A stretch of 64,000 nt of DNA, taken from positions 1,674,001-1,738,000 of the forward strand of contig JANATF010000005.1 of assembly GCA_029449245.1 (NCBI GenBank), read 5' to 3'. Made by a program: the position numbers and the translations under genes. The stretch comes from Mortierella alpina (lineage: Eukaryota; Mortierellomycota; Mortierellomycetes; Mortierellales; Mortierellaceae). Positions 11,901 through 23,576 of this stretch are shown in pieces. Each line of letters starts with the position of its first letter. Positions within the stretch are counted from its first letter, which is position 1. The notes under the pieces are model-generated. The model saw only the letters and a program-made list of their open reading frames with translations. It did not search any database and was not told where the DNA came from.

Positions 11901-13400
11901 GGCCATAGGAACCGTATGGAACCTCTTATTGGCTGATCAGGGTCGTATCTTGCAGATGCGCGTCGACTAGTGCCGAAGTGCATATAATGCGATGCTGCCG
12001 GTATGGTGGGCTTGTCCAAAGCGAGCTCGATCGTCCGAGCTGCTTGAATTGCATTTATAACCAATTTCATGAATCGGCAAGATTCGACATCGCAAAGGTC
12101 CCTGGTTTGCTTTTCCGTGCGGGTCGCTTCCGAAACTCAGATTGTGAAGATGAGCAAACCAAGAAAACAGTGCCTGGCGAGATGCAGCACACTCCCAGGG
12201 CTCGAGAAAAGTCGATGGAAGGATCAGGCGGCGCAAATGAATTAGCAAAGTCACCTTCCGAAGGTGAGGTCGGAGTAGCAGAGAAAGTGAGCCTTAGGGG
12301 ACGCCATGGCTCTCGATGGGAACCTGACGCCCTGGTTAGCGGTGCCAGGCACTCTGGCGATCTGGTATGACTCTGTGGCGCGCTGCATAGTGTTTATATA
12401 GCATTATATGTAGTTTTGCATAGCGCACAAACCTAAAAATACAGCATTGACCCACTGTGCCTGAGTTCCCAGACACTTACATATGGGCCATAGGAACCGT
12501 ATGGAACCTCTTATTGGCTGATCAGGGTCGTATCTTGCAGATGCGCGTCGACTAGTGCCGAAGTGCATATAATGCGATGCTGCCGGTATGGTGGGCTTGT
12601 CCAAAGCGAGCTCGATCGTCCGAGCTGCTTGAATTGCATTTATAACCAATTTCATGAATCGGCAAGATTCGACATCGCAAAGGTCCCTGGTTTGCTTTTC
12701 CGAACGGGTCGCTTCCGAAACTCAGATTGTGAAGATGAGCAAACCAAGAAAACAGTGCCTGGCGAGATGCAGCACACTCCCAGGGCTCGAGAAAAGTCGA
12801 TGGAAGGATCAGGCGGCGCAAATGAATTAGCAAAGTCACCTTCCGAAGGTGAGGTCGGAGTAGCAGAGAAAGTGAGCCTTAGGGGACGCCATGGCTCTCG
12901 ATGGGAACCTGACGCCCTGGTTAGCGGTGCCAGGCACTCTGGCGATCTGGTATGACTCTGTGGCGCGCTGCATAGTGTTTATATAGCATTATATGTAGTT
13001 TTGCATAGCGCACAAACCTAAAAATACAGCATTGACCCACTGTGCCTGAGTTCCCAGGCACTTTCATATGGCCCATAGGAACCGTATGGCATGTCTCATT
13101 GGCTGATTAGGGTCGTATCTTGCGGATGCTCGACTAATGCCAAAGTGCTTATAATGCGATGCTATCGGTATGGTGGGCTTGTCCAGAGCGAGCTCGATCG
13201 TCCGAGCTGCTTGAATCGATATTATACAATTTCATGAATCGGCAAGATTTAACATCACTAAGGTCCCTGGTTGGCTTTTCCGAACGGGTCGATCCGCAAT
13301 TCAGATCGCGAAGATGAGCAAACAACGAAAGAGTGGCTGGTGTGATGCAGCACACTCCAAGGCTCTAGAAACGTGGAAGGAATGAAAGGAATGATTAGGC
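8945..13400 (-). repeat. ~580-bp satellite, right array (eight copies, inverted)
   Basis: The same unit as at 1-1652, read on the minus strand. A GACTAG(TGCC) marker, or its variant, recurs at about 9078, 9655, 10230, 10800, 11381, 11965, 12550 and 13132, giving periods of 570-585 bp. Copies vary: the unit around 10330-10740 and the last one (13100-13400) are the most diverged, while the units around 11820-12985 are almost identical. Frames of up to 212 codons cross the units but are not maintained from copy to copy, so I treat the array as non-coding. The hairpin with the GTGCCTG/CAGGCAC arms persists even in the diverged units. Confidence 0.94.
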
Positions 13401-14881
13401 GCCAAAAACTACTTAGTCCAAAGTCGCACACAAACAAAATGTGTGCCTTTGAGATATCTCACTCAGAAACTTGGCTTTTGGTTATTAGATCTAGCGTGCA
13501 ACGCGGTATTGAGGCGTGTCAGCTTGAACACATAGTATGGTGTATTATTAACATTCAACAACGAGAGTAGTGCAGTTGGTGAGCAGGAGGAAATATTTGA
13601 AAACTGGGTGATTATACATTTTATTGAAATGAGCGTCATTGTACTTTAACGCAAGGAGGCATAAGCAACATTCAGAAGACGTCGCTTCATTTGGTGTTAT
13701 TGTAGCACGTCTCCTCTTCTATATAAATGAATGGTTATCCTGAGCTCATCAAGGGACGAACAGCGTTCCTGCAGAAACGCATATTCGTTTCACACCAAGA
13801 GCAAACCATATCTAATTCAGTCGTGACGGCAATGACGATCGAAAAAAAAGGTTGGTTGTGGATCTTTCAGTCTTGACGAACAGAATCAAGAGCAACGAGG
13901 CTGCAAACTTTTGACCTTGCCTCAGCGATGCAGACTAATAACCTAGCGCAGAGGATTGTGTCATACCACGGATCGGCACCCCTTTCTGGAAAACGATTGG
14001 ATAGCGTGAACTCTAGCCCACATGCCCTTCTTGCAACTTATTAGTACTGTACCTGCAAACCATTGCGCCCAACTTTTTAGCGCCGCTTTTATAATCTCTC
14101 TCTTTCGCACTAGAACGTATCCGCGAACAGGAAAGGCTAGAGTCCAGAGTGTGAGTACCATTTTTTCAAACAAACATGAGGCATGTATTCATGCGGGAAA
14201 ATGGATGGCTCGTTGATAGGAAGCCGCCACTCCCAGCTCATGGGGCGAGGAAGATGGAAGGAAAAAAGCTCACATGCAGAAAGTGTGCTTGAGTGACTTG
14301 CGAGAGAGAATAATATCGCCCCGCAACTGAACGAAATGACACCATTGACTGGTCAAATAGGCAAAAAACACTCCAAAGAAGGACTTCAGGCACGGCCAAC
14401 AAAACAAACGTGTCTGTTAGAAGTGTTGAAAAAGAGGTTGACGCATTATTGTGCCCTGCCTCCTTTCACACGCCCTCCTGTGAGCAATTTTCTTTTTGTA
14501 TGTTTGTGCAGCCCTCGCCGTTGTTGTCCCTTGCATGATTCTTCCCTTGGCAGTCCAACGGAAAAACGGAAAGCATCCCCTGGTTTTAGGAGACCTTTTG
14601 TGACACACCTGCGTTGACTAGCACACACGCTCAGGTCCCTGAGTGTTTCTGGTGTTCGCGAGATGTACTTTTTATTTTCAGAAAACTTTGTTGAAAGATT
14701 ACTCCTTCCAGAGGAGGGGACGCTGTGTAGATATAGACTATATGACAAGTGGGAACAGTGAGGGTCAACGAGAAAAGTGACACGTCAACGGAACGAGTAG
14801 AATACAGCAAATTAGGAGTGCGCTTGAACACAGTTAAGCGACCCAAGGAGAATGGTTGTTGGTTGCTCAGAGTCAAGCTGC
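13401..14881. other. Gene-poor spacer
   Basis: I find no convincing gene, RNA or element in this 1.5-kb stretch. Open frames are short (under 100 codons), overlap on both strands and lack recognisable motifs. Confidence 0.5.
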
Positions 14882-15229
14882 TTAGAAAAGCTGCGCCAAG
14901 AGAACAGCACCGCCTCCAATAGCGACCATGGCCTTGACAGGGATGTTGAGGGCGTTACCGCTGGAAGCGGGCTTGGTAGGCGAAGGCACGGGCACGACCG
15001 AGGAGGAGTGGGGGGCGACCGTGGGGGCGACCGTGGGGACGACAGCAGAGACGCTGCTGGGGACAGGAGCCACGGTTGCTGAGCTAGACGCGGTCGGAGA
15101 GTCCGAGACACTTGCCGACTCAGTAGCCTCGGGAGTTGAGGTAATGGGATCGATAGAGATGACGCCGTCGTCCTGGGCAGCGGCGACCATAACGAAAGCA
15201 GCGAAAACGGCAAGGGTAGAAAACTTCAT
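14882..15229 (-). CDS. Small secreted GPI-anchored Ser/Thr-rich protein
   Basis: A 115-residue single-exon protein. It has a signal peptide (KFSTLAVFAAFVMVAAAQ), a middle of about 75 residues rich in Ser, Thr, Val and Pro that is probably O-glycosylated, then SSGNALNI and a hydrophobic C-terminal tail (KAMVAIGGGAVLLAQLF). A GPI omega site is likely at the small-residue SSGNA stretch. This architecture points to a cell-surface or wall protein; the specific role is unknown. A TATA box sits about 100 bp upstream of the ATG, which suggests a regulated or strongly expressed gene. The other-strand and other-frame readings over this region are only shadows. Confidence 0.85.
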   Translation of the reverse strand: MKFSTLAVFAAFVMVAAAQDDGVISIDPITSTPEATESASVSDSPTASSSATVAPVPSSVSAVVPTVAPTVAPHSSSVVPVPSPTKPASSGNALNIPVKAMVAIGGGAVLLAQLF

Positions 15230-15323
15230 ATTGGATTTGGTGTGGTTTTTCTTGTGGGTTGGGGTTGAAAGTGAATGTTACAGGTTGAAGAAAAGAAAGA
15301 TGGTGTCGAAGGCAAAGCGCGGT

Positions 15324-15330
15324 TTTTATA
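15324..15330 (-). promoter_or_regulatory. TATA box of the GPI protein gene
   Basis: On the minus strand the sequence reads TATAAAA, 95-101 bp upstream of the start codon at 15229. The spacing matches the TATA box of the small Q-rich protein gene at 38599. Confidence 0.6.
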
Positions 15331-16107
15331 GGTGTTGGTAGATTGACAACAGTGGTTTGGTCTGGGGCAGGGACCTGTGGGTGCCACTGAGTGTTTAGAC
15401 ACGATGGAGAGTATCGTCATCGAGCCTAAACAATGGTGCAAGGTTCTCGCGCTAAAAGTGGTCCTATGAAGGAAGATTCGACTCTCTGGACCTTCAGCCA
15501 AATGGAGAGACGATCGATTGGAGAGATGCAGGTTGGCCAACTTGCATGTTTCCTTATCGACAGCCTTCCCTGTTGTCTAGTCCCTGAAGCAGCCGCACCT
15601 CATTTCGTTCCTCAGGTCCGAGGGCGAATTGCTGCTATATTTAGTCGTAGCCTGGACCTCTGACCTCTGACTTTTCCCTCTTTGCGAGTCGTGTCAAAGC
15701 GGGAATCTGTGGGCAAAGAGCGTCATATGTTGGTGTCCTCTCCCCAACTGTCAATCTTTGAGTGCACAGCCCGCTTGGTATCGACCAGTGCTGGGCACAT
15801 ATAGTGCTCATAGGCTCAGAGTCCTATCGTGCACTGGGCCACAGCGAAGTTGAGCGGAATGACCAGTCATACGATGATTGACGAGCCCTTAACTTTGCAC
15901 ACTTCTGTGCATGAGTACATGAATAGAAGTACTACTACGGGAAGGATGCCAGTCGCGCCTTGGCAAGGAGTGGACATGTAGACTATGTTGGCTGACACAT
16001 ACGGGATTCTATATGGCACTTTTCTGTCCTACGAGACGATCTGCTGTACATCACCTCCCCTCTCTTCCTGACACTGCTCTCCTTACCTCAGTTCTCGACA
16101 AAACGCT
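15331..16107. other. Intergenic region
   Basis: About 780 bp between divergent genes (minus-strand GPI protein, plus-strand coiled-coil protein). No gene or repeat recognised; it should hold both promoters. Confidence 0.5.
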
Positions 16108-18393
16108 ATGAGCACTGAAAGGCCGATTATGCACATCAACACAGGTTCGCCTGTCTCTCCAGCAGAGGTCTCCCGAACGTCCTCGTCAACCGTAAGTGCT
16201 TAAAAGATACACCCCCTCCCGCAAGAGTAAGAAGGCCCTCGAAACAAATCAGTAAACATTGCGACAATGCAACAACAGCTCAAGGACATTCATTGCCAAG
16301 AATCCCTAATGGCTGTCTCCACCATTGCGCTGTCCTTGAGCTGGCCTTCTGGCATTCCTCTGCCTGGGTTCGCTTCTTCAGTTATTGGTCAGGTTTACAG
16401 CCGTGTGACCCGGATAACTTTTTTTCAAGACGTCTTGAACATCGCACTTGTTTGCTCACACTCCTCACACTCCTCCCACTCGCTTCGCTGTCTTCTCTCA
16501 ACTGCATCCTTGCCCTGCAGTATCCCAGACGGTCGCCTCCCACAAGGAGCCTGCAGCAATATTCCCTTCACCCCCGCTCTCGCCTCAGCTGGACGTTGAC
16601 GTCTTTGGCTCAGTAGCAAGTAGCACGATCCACCCTGCGACGTCCAGACTACCACCCACCCACGGGCTTGCCAACTCTCTGCTTCAACTTCATACCGCTT
16701 CACATTCTTCGCCTTCATCCTCCAGGATCATCAGAGGTATGGCCGAGCTCGGGCAGACCGAGCCGAGATACTCCAACGACCATACCAGCCACGTGGACCA
16801 AGATGCACTGCGTGACCGCCAGCCTGATACAGCAAGCGCTGGAGAAAAGGCGGTAACATCTCCGCTGCAAGCACCATCTGATCCTACCGCTCAGGCTACT
16901 GCTTTCCCTCAAGCAGTATCATCAGCGATCGATACAGATATACCCATCCTGCCAAGTCAGCTCAGGAAGCGGCATGAGAGTATGAAGGCATTGGCGAAGG
17001 AACAGCTCCAACAGCAACAGCAACAGCAACAGCAAGTACCTGAACGGCAATTACAGCAGCACCGCAGGCAGGTGCAGGAATTACAGCAACAACCAGACGT
17101 CGCCAACATCCCCGATACGGATCATATAGACGAATGTTTGCGCATCAACCTTGATCAAGACGAGCCTATCGTACTTGGCAAGGAAACATTATTGGTATCA
17201 GTTGGATCGCCAGAGGCAATTCACCGTGCCGGTACCGAGAGCGCGGAAGGGGCAGAGGACACGAACGAGCCGGATCGCAATTCGGAGTGGTTAGAGTCAA
17301 TACCACCTTCGTCCTACCATTCCTCAGGAGCGCTGCTGCGCGCAAAATCCTTCAGCATGTTTGAGTCCAGCAGCCATTGTTCACACTCGGGAGTCGTGGG
17401 CTATCGGCAACAACAACCCTACCACTACCCTGCTCCCTCTGTCATGGCCGGTAACAGGGCGTTCAGCTTACCCGAGGTGGTGATGCCTACACGGGACTGG
17501 GTCCAGATGCAGACGCGGATCCAGTCGCTCGAGACCGAGATTGGGCATGTCAGTCGGACCAACCAATTGCTAAATCAGGAACTGGACATGGTCAGCGGGC
17601 ATCTGAGGCGGCTGACAACCGCAGAAGGCGAAGGATGGAGAAAAGAATACGAATTCTTGGTTCAACAGGTGGATTTGATGCACCGACAGCTCCAAGATGC
17701 GCATTATCAACCTGGTGCTAATAATGTGCAAGGGAACCAACGACGGATTGGCGAGGGACGAGAGCCTGGGATGACAAGGCAGCTCCATGCGGAGGTGAAA
17801 GACCTGACGGCGTCGCTCAGGACATGGCAGGCAGCTTACCGACAAGCAGAAGAGAACTATCGCCGCAAATGTGGTACGTCTTGGTGATGGACTACTTTCT
17901 GTTCTCATACGTACTACGCGGAGAATATCTTGTTTAACAATCATGCATGATTCATTTTTTTGGGGGTATCCTTCCAGACGGAGAGCGCGCTTTGAAGCAA
18001 ACGCTGCTGGAACGAGAAAATCAGCTCTCGAGTTTGGTGGACAAATTGTCAGGATACGAGAGCGAGTTCAAAAAATCCATTTCCAACTATGAGGAACTTA
18101 TGCGTCTCTCCTTGGAGCTCGAGGCGTTAGAGGGCAAGCACAGGCTGATCGACAGCAGTAGCAGCAGCAAAAGCAAAAGCAATAGCAGCAATGGCTCCAC
18201 CACAATGGCGGTCGATGACGATTCCCTCAGCCCTCAAGCAAGCCTCTCACACATATCAGGCATGGATCATAGTATGCCTGGTGTTTTCCCTGACGACGAA
18301 CATACCCGACAGTCCACTGCTGTCAATGCGGACCAGCTCACGGTCTCGATCCTCTCGTGGGCAGCTCTTTTAGCCACCTACATACTTTCTTAG
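16108..18393 (+). CDS. Coiled-coil polyQ protein with hydrophobic C-terminus
   Basis: No named family recognised. Exons 16108-16191, 16529-17873 and 17978-18393 close in phase to 614 residues. I chose the start at 16108 (MSTERPIMHIN) because it ends in a clean GTAAGT donor and joins in phase with the large exon; a shorter form could start at 16739 (MAELGQT). The middle has a poly-Gln run and further Q-rich stretches encoded by CAG/CAA. Residues of about 350-530 look like a coiled coil (RIQSLETEIGHVSRTNQLL, then a second heptad stretch after the intron). The last 16 residues (VSILSWAALLATYILS) are hydrophobic and could be a tail anchor, which would place the protein on an internal membrane. 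It converges with Utp13, 100 bp apart. Confidence 0.78.
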
Positions 18394-18493
18394 CCGCATT
18401 CACTCCTTCATTAATAACCCTGTAATCCCTTGTCGTACCATCATTTGAAAAATGCAAAAGTGAAGTGTTCTATTTATGATGGGAATATCTATC

Positions 18494-21400
18494 TCATTCC
18501 ATGTCTTCGTCGCTATCCCCTTCTTCCTCCTCATCGTCGTCGCTACTCTCGCTGCTGTCTTCATTCGCCTCCTCCTCATCTACTTTCTCAGCGTCATCGT
18601 CCTCGTCAGCAGCCTGGGCTCCATTCGCCTCAGGTGCCGAGGCTGTAGCAGCCCTTGCAGCGGCGAAGGCATCATGTCTTTCCTTGGCCAAACGCTCCTC
18701 GTCTGCTTTCCTCTGCGCACGAAGACTCTGACCATCGCCGCCCTCTGCCTCGTCATCATCCATGTCCAGCTCGTCCATATCGCCCATCATTGTCATGAGA
18801 TCCATAGCTTGCACCGTGTAATCAACAACATAGCTCCGCACTGTCAGGGCCTCCACTCTCTGGAAGTGACGTTCGCTGTAAGGGACAAGACCATCGAGCA
18901 GCTCCTTCACTCCCGGAACCTCAATCATCTCCTGGACCTTGCGTTGCCTCAAGATGCAGTTGAGAACCGTCTGTGCTGCACGCATGTTCTTGGCATGAGT
19001 GTTCCAATCCCGAACATAACCCAACAGTTTTGCGATCTGATCCGGCGACAACCCCAAGAGAACCTTGTCCACTGCTGCCAACCCTGTGATCGAGGCATCA
19101 TGCTCAGGCCGATCCTGCAAAATCTGGTTGAAAAGCTGGAGTAACCTGAAGGGTTGTTCGAGAGAAAGAGCGAGAGTGATGGCGTTCTTCCAATCCTTAC
19201 GCTGCAAGTAGTTGGACAACTCCTGCTCCTGAAGGACCAAATCCGCCTTGGCCTGCTTTTTCTCTGCGTACTCAACCTCCGTAAAGTCCTCCCAGAGATT
19301 AATCATCGAATCTGCACCTCCTGTCACGACCATGTTCTCGTCCTTGCGGACCGTGAGCGCCCAGATCTTCTCAGTGTGGTTGTCCAAAGTGGCCACACAC
19401 TCATTTGTGCGAATGGTCCACAGCTTGACCAAACCATCTGAACCGCAGGAAACCAGTTGAAGTCCCGAGGTCATAAAGTCTACCTTAAGGATCGAGTTTG
19501 TGTGACCCTCAAATGTTCTAAGACAGCTGTAATCGTTCAAGGACCAGATCTTGATCGTCCTGTCTCCCGAGCTCGTAGCCAAGCACTGGTCGACTGGAGA
19601 GAACTTGACGGACCAAACGCCACGCTTGTGACCCTTGCAGGTGCCGATCAACGTGCCCTCTTGCAGGTTCCAAATCTTGGCCAACTTATCCTGTGATCCT
19701 GTAGCGAAAATTTTGTCGTTGGGTGCAATCGCGATCGTGTTGATATCCTTCTCGTGGGCTTGAATCGTGTAGTGGGACTTGAACCGAAGGTTCTCATCGG
19801 GCTCATCCAAATCTAGATTGCAATATCTTCAAGTCAATATGGTAGCCTTGAAGAACAATAAAAAAACGTTGAAGGTTGAAAGGCGGTCGAATGCAAAAAC
19901 ACATACCGGCTGTGCTGAGGTCCCAGCACTTGATTGTCCTATCCTGAGATCCTGTCAACAACAAGCCGTCCGTCTTTCTCGTCAAAGCAACAGCACCAAT
20001 GGCCTCTGTGTGTCCGACACATGTTCCTATGCACTTGTATCTCTCGTCTGCATTCTCGTTTTCCAGATCCAAGGTCCAAACCTTGGCTGTGTTATCCTTC
20101 GATCCCGAAGCCAAAAGTGTTCCGTCGGTGTTCCTGTCCAAGCAGATAACAATGTCGGTGTGACCATAAATAAGATCGCACTCAAACGCCTTCAGATTGA
20201 ACACGCGGATCTGCTCACTGTTGGCAGCGACTGCCAAATGGTTCTCCTCCTCTCCAATATAGGCCACGTCAATAATCTCATCATTGTATCCGACAATCTG
20301 CTTCACTCGCTTCAGATCCATCTCAATGTCAAAAAAGAGGATGTTCTGATCACTTGTGATGGACACCAGCTGCTGTGATTCTGTGTTGTACCTGGTAAGC
20401 GGGTGCAAGTAGGGTATTAGTTCACATGCATGTTACAGACATGACGTCTATTTCCCCATGCTGACGAAGAAAGAGGTAGAAACTTACAATACGTCGGAAA
20501 TGCCCGATTTGCTTCCTTGCTCCTCCTTTTGCTTTGCAATTAATTCTCCCGACTTCAAATCCCAGACCCTGATCACACCAGCATCACCGGCAGTGAAGAA
20601 CATCTCCTTGTCCGACACATCCTTGTCACCGATAGTTTGGATCTTTGACTTTTGCAAAATTCCAACAGTCTCCAGAGTTTCATAGATGGGGTACGTGGTC
20701 GCCAGGCTCATGGTGGTCAAATCCCAAACGTTGACAACCTTGTCGCGGGATCCACTGATCAATGTGTTACCCGAGTTAGAAACGGCTAATCCACGAATGA
20801 CAGAAACGTGCGATTCAAGAACAGCAACAGGCCTAGAAGAAGAATGATTCAAGAGGAACGAAACAAGAAAGAGAAATTAGTCAGTCGCTCAGTCAGCTAC
20901 TGAGTAAACCGTGCCTTGAAAATTCGTTCATTATGCAGCACATACTTTCTGCTCTTGAGGTCCCAAACGCGAACAGTGCAGTCATCAGCACCAGAACAGA
21001 GCCACCACTTGGACTGATCGGGGTGAAAGAGAACTGCAGAGATGACGCCTCCGTGGCCTTTAAAGTTGTGTGTGCAAAAGCCTCCTGCGATATCCCAAAC
21101 TTTGACTGTGCTGTCTGCAGATCCTGTGGCGACCAAGGTTGAAGTCGAGTCAATGGCCATGACAATGATAGGCGCATCATGAGCCTAAGGCACGAGAAGG
21201 ATGAACCAGGAACAGAGAGGCAGAGTGAGAGGGTTGCATAGGTCCATGACAATGTAAGTAACGAAGGAGCCGAAACCCTATGATGGTTTTCAATCCTAGT
21301 GTAGTAGCGATCACAAGAAGGGATACCTTCAGACTCCTGGTAAGGCTTCCAGTGCGGAGATCCCAGGTCTTGAGCTGGAGACTCCTGCTGGCGCTGACGA

Positions 21401-21644
21401 GGGTATGGCCATCTGGGGTGACAGCAAAGGTGGTGATGATTTCGGTATCGCCCTTGAGTCTCCACAGCTTCTTTCCAGTCTTGATGTCGATCACGTCGAT
21501 GTCTTCGCCGACGGTGGTGATAAGATACTGCTCATCCTGCGATACGCAGACCTTGCCTCCCGTGTAGATGGACTCGATGGTCTGTGTCGACTTGAAGCTA
21601 GTCTTCAAGTGGATTTTTCCCTGAGGCGGAGCTTGGGCAGCCAT
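18494..21644 (-). CDS. UTP13: Utp13, U3 snoRNP / SSU processome WD40 protein
   Basis: Part of the UTP-B subcomplex of the small-subunit processome in the nucleolus, needed for 18S pre-rRNA processing. Exons, minus strand: 21644-21327, 21184-20946, 20832-20488, 20391-19907, 19812-18494; all phases close to 901 residues. Two WD40 beta-propellers make up most of the protein (repeats such as [20 protein letters not shown] and [19 protein letters not shown]). The Utp13 C-terminal helical domain follows ([20 protein letters not shown] onward). It ends with an acidic Asp/Glu/Ser tail. The order of propeller, propeller, Utp13 domain is diagnostic. The start is MAAQAPPQ; an in-frame upstream ATG at 21764 would add low-complexity sequence and seems less likely. 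Confidence 0.93.
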
Positions 21645-22093
21645 GGTGGATATGGTGGGTGGTGTATGGGCTCTCTGCTCTCCTGCGGTCAAGAGTGCAA
21701 AGGGCGAGAACGGTGCAGCGGTGGATGCGGCGAGTGAGGGTGAGGCGAATGGAGAGGCTAGCAACGGCAGATGCGGATGCGATGGGAGAGAGACAGCGTT
21801 TGCTTTTTCAAGAACGAACAGAGCGTGGCGAGCAGAAGAAGAAAAAAAAAAAAAAGAAAAAAAAGGTAAACAACAAATCCGGTGGCGTTCATAGAGACTA
21901 TGGGCAAGCTGGCCGGCAAGGGAGTCGTCGAGCAGTCACTTGTTTTGGCACCGTCTGTGATTTCGGGATGTTAGCGCTCTCGTTCACTCCTCTATTTCGT
22001 CTCTCTTCTCAACAAGGATTGCTGCACCCATTTGCCATCGCACGCGCGCTACTCACCCATACACACACACACTCACACACGCAACAGCCCAAC
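21645..22093. promoter_or_regulatory. Divergent promoter region, Utp13 / uS10m
   Basis: The 449 bp between the two start codons must carry both promoters. It contains an A-rich tract (about 21838-21866) and a CACACA run just before the uS10m ATG. No TATA box is obvious on either side. Confidence 0.55.
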
Positions 22094-23203
22094 ATGCTCA
22101 GCACGCTGAAGACAGGATTGTCCGCACGAGGAGCGAATGCCATTAAGGTTGCCGCAGTTGCTGCCCGCTCATACAGGTATAGGATCGCCTTGCATTGTCC
22201 GAGACTGCAACTAGACGACAACTTGCACCCATGACAGTGTCCACTGCCTTTGTAGCTGAGAGAGCAAGGCAGAAGTATGATACTTTCGGATCCATCGTGC
22301 AAAAGTGCTAACAGTCCTGTCTTTGTGTTGTGTTCTTCCCACGACTTGCTTGATGATAGCGCACATGCAGCCTCTGCTGCTTTGCCTGAAGACATGACCC
22401 CAGAGGATCGCCTTGTTTATGGCGAGCCAGTCAAGATCCCCACCACCCACAACATCACAGTCGCACATCTCCACCTGCGCTCCTACCTCCCCAGCCAACT
22501 TGATTTCTTCACCGATTTTGCCCGCCGCACTGCCGCTGCTCTGGATATGCCTTGCTCTGGCTCGGTTCCATTGCCCGTCCAGACATCAAAGTGGACTGTC
22601 AACAAGTCGCCTTTTGTTCACAAGAAGGCTCAGGAGACATTCGAGAGGAAGACCCATAAGCGTCTTTTGGCGATCAAGGATACTCACCCCGACGTTGTCC
22701 GTCGTTGGATCCAGTTCTTGAACCAGAATGCCATTGCAGGTGTTGGAATGAAAGTTACGATCTGGGAGAACGAGGAGCTGGGAATTGGACAGAAGAGGAT
22801 GGAGAAGGTCAAGAAGGGCGAGAGCAGGAACCGATCTGTCGCTGGTATGATGAACGCAGAGGCGGCCTTTGGATCTGCAGAGCTTGACGAGATGGCAGGA
22901 TCCGACAACAAGGAGCCTTCCAAGGAGGTCAAGGCTGTCGCAGACCAGTTGTTGGCAGAGATGATGAAGGACATTGGCGGCGAGGAGGAGATTTCCAACG
23001 ATAGCACCATCGACACGACTTCCTCACAGGACTCGACTTCATCACCAGCAACACAGGAACCCGAGAGCCCGGACCAGCCCACGGAATCCAATATCGCCGA
23101 TGTAGTGGAGCCTATGGTCAACGGCTCAGATACGCTCGATCCCAAGCTCTCCGAGGCTGTTGAGAAGGCGGTCGCGGAGATTGCCACCAAGACTGAGAAG
23201 TAA
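22094..23203 (+). CDS. RSM10: Mitochondrial ribosomal protein uS10m (Rsm10-like)
   Basis: Component of the mitochondrial small ribosomal subunit. Exons 22094-22176 and 22360-23203 join at phase 2 to give 308 residues. The first exon is a basic, Ser/Ala-rich presequence (LSTLKTGLSARGANAIKV). The uS10 fold spans about residues 60-155: LHLRSYLPSQLDFFTDF, SGSVPLPVQTSKWTVNKSP and KKAQETFERKTHKRLL are hallmark strands and loops. After the S10 domain there is an extra ~150-residue C-terminal extension, acidic and Ser/Thr/Glu-rich, that is not part of the conserved fold. It lies head to head with the Utp13 gene. Confidence 0.93.
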
Positions 23204-23292
23204 CTTGCACGATCGCTGCTCGCCCTGTCTCGCCTCTGCGTCGTTTTACCTTGCCCATGACATCTGTGCAACAGAGCGTCGCAGCCCCACAT

Positions 23293-23309
23293 CCCCCCCC
23301 CCCCCCCCC
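23293..23309 (+). repeat. C17 homopolymer
   Basis: Uninterrupted run of about 17 C in the 3' flank of the uS10m gene. Its exact length is prone to sequencing error. Confidence 0.9.
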
Positions 23310-23576
23310 AATGCACGAGTTACTCCTCCAGACACAAATATACTTTTCAAGCGAAATTGTTTTCACGTACACCCTGTGGACTGCTAACGGGCAACATTTA
23401 GAGAGGGTTCAGCGGTCGAGACAGAGATCTCTGCTCGAGGCAACTCTTCCGATCACACCCCACCTTTTGCGGCTTTCCATTCGCTTCTGATTCATTCTTC
23501 TTTCTCTTCGTTTTCCCTTTTTTGTTTTTGAATCAATCGCCTCTTCCGCTCCACATCACCTGCAGCTGTATCCGCC

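Noticed and set aside
9070-13150. Regularly spaced direct repeats considered as a CRISPR-like array
   Set aside because: The period is ~580 bp with whole-unit homology, not short repeats separated by unique spacers; this is a satellite.
16448-16738. Upstream extension of the coiled-coil protein starting at the ATG at 16448
   Set aside because: The 5' part is replaced by a spliced first exon at 16108-16191 that joins in phase at 16529; the 16448-16528 stretch reads as intron.
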